Source: CANJJB01 sp964449295
GTDB lineage: Bacteria; Chlamydiota; Chlamydiia; Chlamydiales; Rhabdochlamydiaceae
Length of the DNA: 14,636 nucleotides
Direction: 5' to 3'
Assembly (NCBI GenBank): GCA_964449295.1
Contig: CAYUZN010000044.1
Location: 1 to 14,636, forward strand
In this document: positions 7,661 to 14,636 of the stretch, piece after piece
Numbering within the stretch: the first letter of the stretch is position 1
How the letters are laid out: each line of letters starts with the position of its first letter
Translations under genes and position numbers: made by a program
The notes under the pieces: model-generated
Told to the model about the DNA's origin: nothing
Database searches by the model: none
Seen by the model: the letters and a program-made list of their open reading frames with translations, nothing else

Positions 7661-9300
7661 TAGACCCGTGTAGTTTGTTGTTTCTCTTCTTTTTTCATTT
7701 CTTGCTCCAATCTACCTAAGATACAGTTATCAAAATTGACAAACTTGAAAAATCTTTTAAACTCTGGAATCACTTCAAAAACTCGTTTAGCAAGTTCCTG
7801 AGCAATATGCCGATAACCAGCATGTCCTTGAGGCGATGACCGCAATTCACACAACCATTGTAAAGCACGCAAGTTTATATGGAAATACCAATGAGTATTA
7901 TAGGCCATAGGAACAACATACTGAGCCTCTTCTGGCAGCTCTCTTGCAATGATGTCGTATGTTTTTTTGGCATCTTCCAAGGCGCGCACATACTCTTCTT
8001 CGATAACCGTACCCTTTATCTCTTCAGGAATATGATACCCAAAATCGCATGTCAAAAATTGCCTGTCTTGAGTGAGCATTCTATGCCTTTGAAGATCTCT
8101 ATACAATCCGAAATCCGCTAAAATCTCAAATGTAAACGTTGCATGTTCAAGAGCTCTGGGAGATTTATGTCTGCGATTTTCTCTGTTGAGGCAGGCCCCA
8201 TCTAAAATAGCTTCTAACTCTTCTTTAGGCAGTTTTCTGCAATATTCCTGCAATTCTAAAAGGCTGACATTCGTATGCTCAAAAAGAAGAGCTGCTGCTA
8301 CTTGGTAAAGACTATCAGGATCGTAAGATATCAACTTGACACCAGGGATTCTCATCTTTTGGAGAAAAATAGAATGTTTATAACTCATCTCTTTAATGTT
8401 TTCTGTCATTTTTTCTCTAAATGCAGCAAAGCCTTTCTGATGTTTATGACCCCTTTCTGCTCGTGTGACAAAAGAAGGAATCTCTTGAGAGAGTTCACCA
8501 TGAATCTTTTTTCCTAGATTACGCAGTTCAGAAAAATTATGACAGTTCAGTTTTTGAATAAGACCTTCAAAAAATCTTCCGTTACCATAAAGACCCATAC
8601 TGGTAAGTGTGCTAGCAGGAAGAAGGCCTCTCAAGCAATCAAGCACTTTACAACGAATAGAGGCTCTATAAGCTCCTGGTGTTTCGTTAAGCCCTTTAGG
8701 AACTCTTGTCTCCATGATTTCAGTCAGAGGAGGAATTAATCTTGAATAAGTATCAAATAGAGCATTGCATGTATCCAAATAATAAGTGCGATAAGCAGAT
8801 GTCATGATCACCTGCTCTTTATAGAAAAGATACTCTCCTCGAAATTTTTGATCGAAATAAACGTACCTAGTCGATTTCTCAAGAGGAGAGCCCCCAATCC
8901 TGCTATCTTCGACAAATTTGGCTGCCAGCATTGAAATATTTTCTAAGGCAAGATGAGCTCCTCCTAGTTCTCCAATCGAATCATCACCATAGCCATCTAA
9001 AATATTATCATAAAATTTTTGCGCTTCCTTAATAGCTAAACTCTGATTTTCAACATCTTTGCCGTCTTCTGTTTTATTCATACTGACAATAGCAGAAAAG
9101 GCTGCATCTTCTTGAGAAATGAAATCCCTGAGAAGCAAAGAGCGCAATCCTAAAACAGACCTCGAATATTTAGAAAAAAGAGCACCTTTAATCACTTCTG
9201 GCAAGTTACGTAAGACAAAAACATTACTCACCGTATTTGTCACATAACGCTTTAAAATAGCTCTTTGAGCATCTGTAAACTCTTCGTAGTTTTCATCCAT
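7660..9300 (-). CDS. thyX: Double-length ThyX-like flavin-dependent thymidylate synthase
   Basis: ThyX makes dTMP from dUMP using FAD, NADPH and methylene-tetrahydrofolate. Classical ThyX is about 220-250 residues; this protein is 546 and appears to contain two ThyX-type halves, an arrangement I associate with chlamydial ThyX. The first half has DSIGELGGAHLALE (107-120) and the SxRY-like KSTRYVYF (142-149), but no RHR. The second has EHATFTFEIL (385-394) and RHR at 405-407, but the following conserved Ser and SxRY are replaced by QDRQFLT (411-417). So the signature RHRx7-8SxRxY is divided between the halves. A strong GGGAGGG site (9305-9311) lies four bases before the ATG at 9298-9300. The gene overlaps the permease by one base. 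Activity is likely but not certain. Confidence 0.8.
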   Translation of the reverse strand: MDENYEEFTDAQRAILKRYVTNTVSNVFVLRNLPEVIKGALFSKYSRSVLGLRSLLLRDFISQEDAAFSAIVSMNKTEDGKDVENQSLAIKEAQKFYDNILDGYGDDSIGELGGAHLALENISMLAAKFVEDSRIGGSPLEKSTRYVYFDQKFRGEYLFYKEQVIMTSAYRTYYLDTCNALFDTYSRLIPPLTEIMETRVPKGLNETPGAYRASIRCKVLDCLRGLLPASTLTSMGLYGNGRFFEGLIQKLNCHNFSELRNLGKKIHGELSQEIPSFVTRAERGHKHQKGFAAFREKMTENIKEMSYKHSIFLQKMRIPGVKLISYDPDSLYQVAAALLFEHTNVSLLELQEYCRKLPKEELEAILDGACLNRENRRHKSPRALEHATFTFEILADFGLYRDLQRHRMLTQDRQFLTCDFGYHIPEEIKGTVIEEEYVRALEDAKKTYDIIARELPEEAQYVVPMAYNTHWYFHINLRALQWLCELRSSPQGHAGYRHIAQELAKRVFEVIPEFKRFFKFVNFDNCILGRLEQEMKKEEKQQTTRV

Positions 9301-9366
9301 GCAACCCTCCCTTTTTAAGTGAGAGTCTCATATTTCCACGTCTCCAATCAAGAAAAAAACATTCTT

Positions 9367-10803
9367 TTATAAGCCTTCAAGCCAATCTTTCAGATCGATC
9401 ACTCTGTAAAGAAGCGGGCTTTCCTCTATTTTAGAAGAAACTCCTCCGATATGGAAAAGAGCTATTGCCTTGCCAAATCCACTTGGCACTGCCAGAGCCT
9501 CACTTTTTTCTTTCAATTCATTTAAAACGGATGAGCTAAGTTCGTTCTTGCTAAATTTAAATTCGCAAATGATCACAGTATTCATCTTGGTTTGGATGAG
9601 ATAATCAATCTGGCATCCCTTATTTCTTGTGGTGGGAGTTTGAATAAAGGGATTATCACGAACAACTACTGAAGGGTCAATTCCTAACATTTGAAATAGA
9701 AATTCCCGATTAGCTAGCAAAAGGCTTTCCAATTGAAAACCCATAATTGAATCCCATGCTGGAATCTGTCCAGCTCCAGCTTTCTTGTAAGATCCTTGCT
9801 CAATGAGATCTCGATAAGGATCAACATATTTCAATTGGAAACGCAAAAAGCAATCACTGAGACGATAAAGTGTCTGTTTCCCAAGAGATCCTTTTTTTAA
9901 AGACCACTGGTAGTGGGCTGAAATGAAACCTGCTGCAACCAAATTCTTGCAATAATCACTTAAAGTGCCTCCCTCCTTTAACTTAAGAAGATCGCGTATT
10001 TCCTGCCTTGTTTTCATCCCATCTATAAGAGTCTGCAAAATTCTGCGGTAGATATCTCCCTTGCGTTTAAAGAGATCGTGGAAAATTGTTTGAACTTCAT
10101 TGATCAGTTGACTGGCTGGCTCAAAACAAAGCTCATAGATATTTTGATCAGCGCTTTCTTTAGGATCGATGAGATCAAGATACCAAGGAACACCACCCGT
10201 AACGGATAAGATTTTTAAAACCTCATACATTGAACCAGAAAATTCCTTCTTTCTAAGAAAGAGAACAGATTCTTGAATAGAGAGGGGCTTTAAATGGATG
10301 ACAAGAGCAATCCTTCCCACAAATCCTGTGCTTTGCAAGATATTTTTCTCTATCCATATTGAAATAGAGCTGCAAAGAATGAGCAGCAACCCTTCTTTTT
10401 GACTTCCCTCCTGGTCCCACCAGGTTTTTAAAGAACCTAAAAAACTTGGGTCTAACTCTCCCATCCAAGAGACTTCATCTAATAAGACAATCACTTCTTC
10501 TTGATTAATCTGAGCCCCTAAAAATCTGAATGCATCTGACCACGTAGAGAAAGTAACACGTGGCAATCTCAGCTGCACACATAGCTGATCTGCAAACTCA
10601 TCTCTCTGCTTCTGCTCAGTCATTCCAGGCACAGGTGGAAGCCCCGATAAAGAAATAAGCTTTTTTCCTTTGGCAAACTCCTGCACAAGTCGGCTTTTGC
10701 CCACCCTTCTACGGCCCTTAATGACCACAAGTGACGCCTGTTTTAGCCTTTTGAGCCTTGCAAGACGGCGCAACTCTTGCTTTCTTCCTAGAAAAAGACC
10801 CAT
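9367..10803 (-). CDS. AAA ATPase with winged-helix and DUF234/PD-(D/E)XK-like C-terminus (paralogue 2)
   Basis: The protein has the same plan as the ATPase at 36-1475. From the chosen ATG it is 478 residues, with Walker A GRRRVGKS (30-37), a Walker B VIVLLDE strand, a sensor-like LLLILCSS strand, a predicted winged-helix region and the C-terminal nuclease-like core D400 ... E414-F-K416. The frame is open to a TTG at 10824 and an ATG at 10815, but ATG 10801-10803 is preferred. GGGAG lies five bases before it, the resulting N-terminus (MGLFLGRKQEL) aligns with that of the paralogue (MKDPFYGREREL), and the distances to the upstream palindromes then match between the two genes. It lies 66 bases before thyX and may read through into that operon. 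Its role is unknown; the upstream palindromes suggest it could regulate itself. Confidence 0.85.
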   Translation of the reverse strand: MGLFLGRKQELRRLARLKRLKQASLVVIKGRRRVGKSRLVQEFAKGKKLISLSGLPPVPGMTEQKQRDEFADQLCVQLRLPRVTFSTWSDAFRFLGAQINQEEVIVLLDEVSWMGELDPSFLGSLKTWWDQEGSQKEGLLLILCSSISIWIEKNILQSTGFVGRIALVIHLKPLSIQESVLFLRKKEFSGSMYEVLKILSVTGGVPWYLDLIDPKESADQNIYELCFEPASQLINEVQTIFHDLFKRKGDIYRRILQTLIDGMKTRQEIRDLLKLKEGGTLSDYCKNLVAAGFISAHYQWSLKKGSLGKQTLYRLSDCFLRFQLKYVDPYRDLIEQGSYKKAGAGQIPAWDSIMGFQLESLLLANREFLFQMLGIDPSVVVRDNPFIQTPTTRNKGCQIDYLIQTKMNTVIICEFKFSKNELSSSVLNELKEKSEALAVPSGFGKAIALFHIGGVSSKIEESPLLYRVIDLKDWLEGL

Positions 10804-10806
10804 ACA

Positions 10807-10842
10807 GTCTCCCATTATAGACAAATGTAGCTTTTGGGATAA
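10807..10842 (-). promoter_or_regulatory. Start-proximal degenerate palindrome of ATPase paralogue 2
   Basis: One half-site, TTTTGGGATAA (10832-10842), is intact; the other (10807-10817) retains only TCCCA and a few other bases. The 36-base element matches the perfect upstream site at 28 of 36 positions and lies exactly 53 bases from it. The spacer element AGACAAATG (10819-10827) is identical in both. The degenerate half-site covers the Shine-Dalgarno GGGAG and ends three bases before the ATG, the same position as in paralogue 1. Confidence 0.6.
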
Positions 10843-10856
10843 TTTAGAACAAGTCC

Positions 10857-10898
10857 ATTTTATCCCAAAACAGACAAATGCATGTTTTGGGATAAAAT
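10857..10898 (-). promoter_or_regulatory. Perfect 16-bp interrupted palindrome upstream of ATPase paralogue 2
   Basis: Left arm ATTTTATCCCAAAACA (10857-10872) and right arm TGTTTTGGGATAAAAT (10883-10898) are perfect reverse complements around a 10-base loop. The centre lies about 74 bases upstream of the ATG at 10803, almost the same distance as for the palindrome of paralogue 1. The core half-site TTTGGGATAA differs from TTTGGTGTAA of paralogue 1 at two central positions. Confidence 0.7.
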
Positions 10899-10912
10899 AA
10901 TCAAGCTCGCTA

Positions 10913-10930
10913 ACATCCCGAATTAGACAA
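10913..10930. repeat. Possible vestigial third copy of the 53-base repeat
   Basis: Another 53 bases beyond the perfect palindrome, the stretch ATCCCGAATTAGACAA (10915-10930) matches ATCCCAAAACAGACAA of the perfect copy at 13 of 16 positions. The right half of the element is not preserved. The exact period makes this suggestive, but the AT-rich surroundings lower its weight. Confidence 0.3.
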
Positions 10931-10953
10931 TATATATAAATAATTTGAATTAA

Positions 10954-13077
10954 TTAATCCTTTCTCTCAAGGCGCAAAATTGGATAAAGCCGTTTGCCTG
11001 TTTCTGCGAAGGCCCCCACATCGCGCAGCCAAGCCGACATGGCGTAACCTATTTGGTTCCTACTACTTTTTTTAAGGAAAAAATCTAAAGGAATCACGAA
11101 CGCAAATCCTTTGTCATAGTAGATTCTGCCATTGATTTTATCATGTCCATTGGTAACCGTACACCAAAGAGAGCCTCTAAATCCAGAAGGAAACCATCTC
11201 GTAATCTCAAACCTGGCTCCTCTATCTTTAGCCAGAAATTGCCCTGCCATAATTTTAAGATCTAAATCGAGCGGTTTAAAGGTGTAGTAAAGGTCTAGGA
11301 AGTATTGAACTCCAATAAAATGTTCATAGTGAGGCACTCGTCCGTCTAATTTACGTACCTTGCGTGTGAATCCAAGACCATGATAACGCCTCTTAAGGAC
11401 GGTGGCTTCTTCAATGCCAATGGCCCAGTTTGACTTGACAGGACAATATAAAAGTTCAAGCGCTTCTCCTCCATAGGCAGGCTCAAAATAGCCTCCTGCT
11501 AAACGGCAAAACCATCCCTTGCCTAAGTTCCAACTTTTTTGAAGATAGGCCATTTCCAAAGCGACTGTATGTGTTTGATAATAACTGAGACTATCAGTGC
11601 GCACATTGAGTAGTTGTGATGGGTTAATCCGATCAATTGTACTGGCACGAAACTTGCTTGAAAGAGCATCGTAGGCAACTTGCGCTTGATAGTAGACTTG
11701 ATCAGCAATATAGCCTTCAGGTGTTAACACAACGGCTAAATTATATTTCATTTTTCCTGTTGAGCTTCCAAAAAAGTTAATCATGCGAGGTTTTAAAGAG
11801 ATATCCCAAATCGATTTTTTACGTCTAAAGAGTTGTTCATCAGAAGAAGGGGGAGAAATCACCTCTCTCATAGGGGAAAGAGTGGCCATTTCAAACTGCC
11901 CTATTAATCTCTGACGATAACGAAAAAGGTCTTCTGTACGAAATAGATAGCTATGACACAGAAGCCCTGTTGCCTCAACTGTGACAATGACGTCTTTCAC
12001 ATCTGACGGAACAAGTGCCGCAAGAACCCTTTCTATCCTTTCTCTCAATTCAGGCTCTTCTCTGTAAGCATTGTTGATGATTTTGATCCACAAACTTTTC
12101 TCTTGCGAGAGATAGACGCTATAGAGATCAAGCCCTTGTCTTTCGAATGTGTACGCAAGCTCTTGCGCAAAGACGTATTTGGGACGCACAACACCTAGAG
12201 GCTCTGTATCTATCGGTGATTTATACAGAGGTGGGTCATCCACTTTTGCAAAAAAGCCCTGGCTCGATCCAAAAGGATAACGCAGCGATCCTGAAACTCC
12301 AAAATGATCGCCCCTGAGATAATATGTGCTGACTTGAAGAGAGTCTCCCAAAAGATAGGTCAAACCACTATTGATGCGATTTTTAACATCTCTTCCTAGA
12401 GGATGTTCTCCTGGACTGTTTTTGTAATCGATAGCGTCATACTCGGCAACTAGGGAAATGTTTTTTAAAACTGGAATGCTCGTTTGCCTCAAAGGTGTCC
12501 AAGCAATCCCTCCGAACCATCCTTTGATTCTTTTTTTTCCCCATCCTAAAGTGGCTTCTAAATTTGCTAAGTTCCATTTTTTGGTCATCAATATGTACTC
12601 AGCATTGAATCTCTTTGTCCCAATAAAGTCTTCAAATCCTATCGCAAAAACAGGCAAGCTAGCAAATCCATCTTTGGGCAGATTAAACGATAGTTTGACA
12701 TTACCTGTGCGTTCAGCATCATCACCAAAGCCTTCACTGCCAAATGTCGGCTCCAAAACACCTGTGTAGACTCGGTAATTTGCCGATAGTTCAACGTGCT
12801 CGAAAAACTGAAAGTTTAGTCCATAAATGTTGTAAGGATGAACTCTGGCAGCTCCTATGCCAATGTCTCCTTCTTTTGCCATTCTGGCAGATGGCATATT
12901 CCAATACCCTCCCATCATGGAAAAATTATAGAAAAAAGGAAGATCGTCGTTTAATTGTTTATCGATTTCAGAGACTACAGCAAGATCGCGAAAAAGATCT
13001 GAGCCCTCGTCTGCATAAGCTAAAGAATACAAACAAAGAAAAAAGGTAATTGCAACTTTATTGGGTATAGAGAGCAT
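10954..13077 (-). CDS. YjbH-like exopolysaccharide/outer-membrane protein
   Basis: The 707-residue protein has a Sec signal peptide (hydrophobic core about residues 8-20, likely cleavage after A22 in LAYA-DEG) and belongs to the YjbH/YbjH family (DUF940), predicted outer-membrane beta-barrel lipoprotein-like proteins linked to exopolysaccharide production in enterobacteria. The family signature MMGGYWNMPSARMAKEGDIG lies at about 54-72, followed by PYNIYGLNFQ and FEHVELSANYRVYTG, a typical start of the barrel repeats. The remainder alternates short aromatic-bounded strands such as WNLANLEATLGWG and YNLAVVLTPEGYI. There is no lipobox cysteine at the cleavage site. Start ATG is 13075-13077, without a clear Shine-Dalgarno sequence. 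No other yjb partner gene (yjbE, F or G) is in the window, so its substrate in this organism is unknown. It is divergent from the RHS gene; the 120 bases between must hold both promoters. Confidence 0.8.
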   Translation of the reverse strand: MLSIPNKVAITFFLCLYSLAYADEGSDLFRDLAVVSEIDKQLNDDLPFFYNFSMMGGYWNMPSARMAKEGDIGIGAARVHPYNIYGLNFQFFEHVELSANYRVYTGVLEPTFGSEGFGDDAERTGNVKLSFNLPKDGFASLPVFAIGFEDFIGTKRFNAEYILMTKKWNLANLEATLGWGKKRIKGWFGGIAWTPLRQTSIPVLKNISLVAEYDAIDYKNSPGEHPLGRDVKNRINSGLTYLLGDSLQVSTYYLRGDHFGVSGSLRYPFGSSQGFFAKVDDPPLYKSPIDTEPLGVVRPKYVFAQELAYTFERQGLDLYSVYLSQEKSLWIKIINNAYREEPELRERIERVLAALVPSDVKDVIVTVEATGLLCHSYLFRTEDLFRYRQRLIGQFEMATLSPMREVISPPSSDEQLFRRKKSIWDISLKPRMINFFGSSTGKMKYNLAVVLTPEGYIADQVYYQAQVAYDALSSKFRASTIDRINPSQLLNVRTDSLSYYQTHTVALEMAYLQKSWNLGKGWFCRLAGGYFEPAYGGEALELLYCPVKSNWAIGIEEATVLKRRYHGLGFTRKVRKLDGRVPHYEHFIGVQYFLDLYYTFKPLDLDLKIMAGQFLAKDRGARFEITRWFPSGFRGSLWCTVTNGHDKINGRIYYDKGFAFVIPLDFFLKKSSRNQIGYAMSAWLRDVGAFAETGKRLYPILRLERKD

Positions 13078-13147
13078 CGTGAACCAGGTGATCCAGTTTG
13101 GATGTCAAAGTTTCTGATGTGAGCACCTTAATAGCAAGAAAAAAATC

Positions 13148-13175
13148 TTCATTTAAATCATAGGAGTGTTATCAT
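13148..13175 (+). promoter_or_regulatory. Possible promoter of the RHS gene
   Basis: TTCATT (13148-13153) and TATCAT (13170-13175) are separated by 16 bases and lie in the 120-base divergent region, 22 bases before the ATG. The match to a sigma-70 consensus is modest and chlamydial promoters are loose, so this is only a candidate. Confidence 0.25.
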
Positions 13176-13197
13176 TTGTGCTTTAAGGATGATCACT

Positions 13198-14636
13198 ATG
13201 TTAAATTTGTTAGTTTTATTTTTGATAGGTTTATGTTCAGCACATGCAGAAGATATTCATCTAACGTGCGATATTGTTAAACCAGACGGAGTGATTTTAG
13301 AAAAAACCTACGATCTAGGAGGAATCCTTTCCTCACTTGAATCTTCCGATGGCTCGATCTCTTACTCTTACACTTATAATCCTGAAGAACATACAATTGA
13401 AATTTATGATCACACTCTAGATCGGAGCACAAAAAGAGTGTACGATTCTTCGGGAAATCTGCTTCAAGAAACTCTTCTCTCAGGCTTTACCATTTCAAAA
13501 ACTTATGATTCTGAAGGAAAACTGCACTCTCTAAAATTCCCCGATAACTCTTATGTCACTTATGAGTATGATACAGATTATTTAAAGGCTATTCATCGCT
13601 ACGATAAACGGGGAGAAAAACTCTACACTCATCGTTATACAAAATACACTACTGAAGGAAAACTGCTATCTCAAGATTTGATAGGAGGTCTAGGAGCCGT
13701 TGATTTTTCTTTTGATGGTGAAGGAAAAAGAGTGAAAACATCATCTCTTTATTTATCTCAAGAAATTATCACGTACGATCAGCTGGAAAACATTCAACAA
13801 CTGAAACACAACACTACCCTAAGAGAATTTTTTTATGATGACAAATCAAGACTCATCAAAGAAACAGGTCAATTAACACATACTTATGGCTATGATGATC
13901 GTGACAACATTATATACAAAAACGATCAATCTTATAGCGCAAATGCTCTAAATCAACTCTTAGATACATTTCAATATGATCTGAACGGCAATCCGATTGT
14001 CTCGTCAGACGGCACTCATTATGCTTATGACGCTCTTAATCGCCTTATATCTGTCGAACAGGGTGATCGTAAAATCCTGTTCACCTACGATGCTTTCCAC
14101 CGCCTAATGTCTAAAACAACCATCACCTCTTCATCTCAAAAAACGATCTTCTTTCTCTATGATGAACAAAATGAAATTGGAACTATAGACTCATCAGGAG
14201 AGATTATAGAGCTTCGTATTTTAGCACCTTTTTCGTCTGTCGAAGCAGAAAGAGCCGTAGCCTTTGAATTGTCTGGCAAAGTTTACGCCCCCATCTATGA
14301 TCTTTTTGGGAATGTTGCCAAACTCATACCTTTGTCTGGTTCTGATATAGAGACTTTCGACTACAACGCTTTTGGAGAAGAAACTCTTTCTTCTTCAAAA
14401 AACCCTTGGCGTCTTTTCTCTAAACGATTTGATCAAGAGTCTCAGCTTTATTACTTTGGAAGAAGATTCTATGATCCTTGTTTAGGAAGATGGTTGACAC
14501 CTGATCCCGCAGGATTAGGCGACCTCAATTTGTACACTTATCTTTGCAATAATCCTTATACATATCTCGATTTGCAAGGCCTTAAATCTCATAAACGCTT
14601 ATCTTTGTTCACAGTCAATAACTGGAAGTGGTTGCC
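13198..14636 (+). CDS. Sec-exported RHS/YD-repeat protein, 3' end beyond the window
   Basis: An open frame begins at ATG 13198 (AAGGA eight bases upstream) and has no stop before the window ends, giving at least 479 residues. Residues 1-17 form a clear signal peptide (MLNLLVLFLIGLCSAHA). The body is made of YD repeats such as YDSSGNLLQET, YDSEGKLHSL, YDLNGNPIVSSDG and YDALNRLISVEQG, which in this superfamily build a hollow beta-cocoon. The conserved RHS core occupies about 402-461: NPWRLFSKRFDQESQLYYFG, then GRWLTPDPAGLG and YLDLQG. In RHS toxins the core is followed by a variable toxin domain, which should begin near residue 462 and is largely outside the window. At about 400 residues before the core the shell is much shorter than in classical Rhs proteins. 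Export by Sec rather than by a type VI system is implied by the signal peptide. Confidence 0.9.
   Translation, partial: MLNLLVLFLIGLCSAHAEDIHLTCDIVKPDGVILEKTYDLGGILSSLESSDGSISYSYTYNPEEHTIEIYDHTLDRSTKRVYDSSGNLLQETLLSGFTISKTYDSEGKLHSLKFPDNSYVTYEYDTDYLKAIHRYDKRGEKLYTHRYTKYTTEGKLLSQDLIGGLGAVDFSFDGEGKRVKTSSLYLSQEIITYDQLENIQQLKHNTTLREFFYDDKSRLIKETGQLTHTYGYDDRDNIIYKNDQSYSANALNQLLDTFQYDLNGNPIVSSDGTHYAYDALNRLISVEQGDRKILFTYDAFHRLMSKTTITSSSQKTIFFLYDEQNEIGTIDSSGEIIELRILAPFSSVEAERAVAFELSGKVYAPIYDLFGNVAKLIPLSGSDIETFDYNAFGEETLSSSKNPWRLFSKRFDQESQLYYFGRRFYDPCLGRWLTPDPAGLGDLNLYTYLCNNPYTYLDLQGLKSHKRLSLFTVNNWKWL

Noticed and set aside
9317..9332. Small inverted repeat TGAGA/TCTCA between ATPase paralogue 2 and thyX
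   Set aside because: Five-base arms are too short to call a terminator or operator, and no T-run follows.
36..10803. Composite transposon bounded by the two ATPase paralogues
   Set aside because: The copies are diverged, no transposase or terminal inverted repeats or target duplications are visible, and core genes such as uvrB lie inside.
10812..10817. TATAAT on the minus strand as the -10 box of ATPase paralogue 2
   Set aside because: Transcription would start at the ATG itself, leaving no room for the GGGAG ribosome site to be transcribed, and no convincing -35 is present.
10804..10824. Upstream TTG (10824) or ATG (10815) start for ATPase paralogue 2
   Set aside because: GGGAG is ideally placed only for the ATG at 10803, and that start gives the N-terminus and palindrome spacing shared with paralogue 1.
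10807..10895. Mini CRISPR array (36-base repeats, 53-base period)
   Set aside because: Only two or three copies, the copies differ at many positions, the gap of 17 bases is too short for spacers, there is no cas gene, and a similar structure lies before the paralogous gene.

Overview
The window looks like a chromosomal stretch of an environmental member of the Chlamydiota (Parachlamydia/Waddlia/Simkania/Rhabdochlamydia type). This is inferred from low GC, a double-length ThyX-like thymidylate synthase, an aromatic amino acid permease of the HAAAP family, chlamydial-looking UvrB spelling and a Sec-exported YD-repeat protein. Genus and species cannot be fixed by reading alone.

Layout. Everything up to about 13.08 kb is read on the minus strand; the last gene is on the plus strand. 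From high to low coordinates on the minus strand: a YjbH-like outer-membrane/exopolysaccharide protein (10954-13077); an AAA ATPase with a PD-(D/E)XK-like C-terminus (9367-10803); a tightly packed thyX-like / permease / uvrB cluster (9300 to 4483) whose reading frames overlap by 1 and 8 bases; a broken gene with a GGSRAWR-NNPGN domain (3886-4322); a small DUF4431-type membrane protein (3440-3883); an AlbA_2/HATPase regulator-like protein (1952-3418); a 63-residue protein resembling the tail of a Phd/YefM antitoxin (1694-1885); and a second AAA ATPase paralogous to the first (36-1475). Divergent from yjbH, a secreted RHS/YD-repeat protein begins at 13198 and runs off the window.

The middle block (thyX, permease, uvrB) is housekeeping DNA metabolism and nutrient uptake. 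The 1-4.3 kb block is accessory: paralogous ATPase, AlbA_2 protein with repeat-rich linkers, antitoxin-like remnant and a decayed cell-wall-hydrolase-like gene.

The most striking non-coding structure lies in front of the two AAA ATPases. Each has a perfect interrupted palindrome (14-bp arms in one, 16-bp arms in the other) centred about 73-75 bases upstream of the start codon. A second, degenerate copy lies exactly 53 bases nearer the gene, with its last half-site lying on the Shine-Dalgarno sequence. The half-sites are related but not the same (TTTGGTGTAA against TTTGGGATAA). This looks like a conserved control architecture in which each paralogue has its own recognition sequence, at the level of DNA or of the mRNA leader. 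I know of no description of it.
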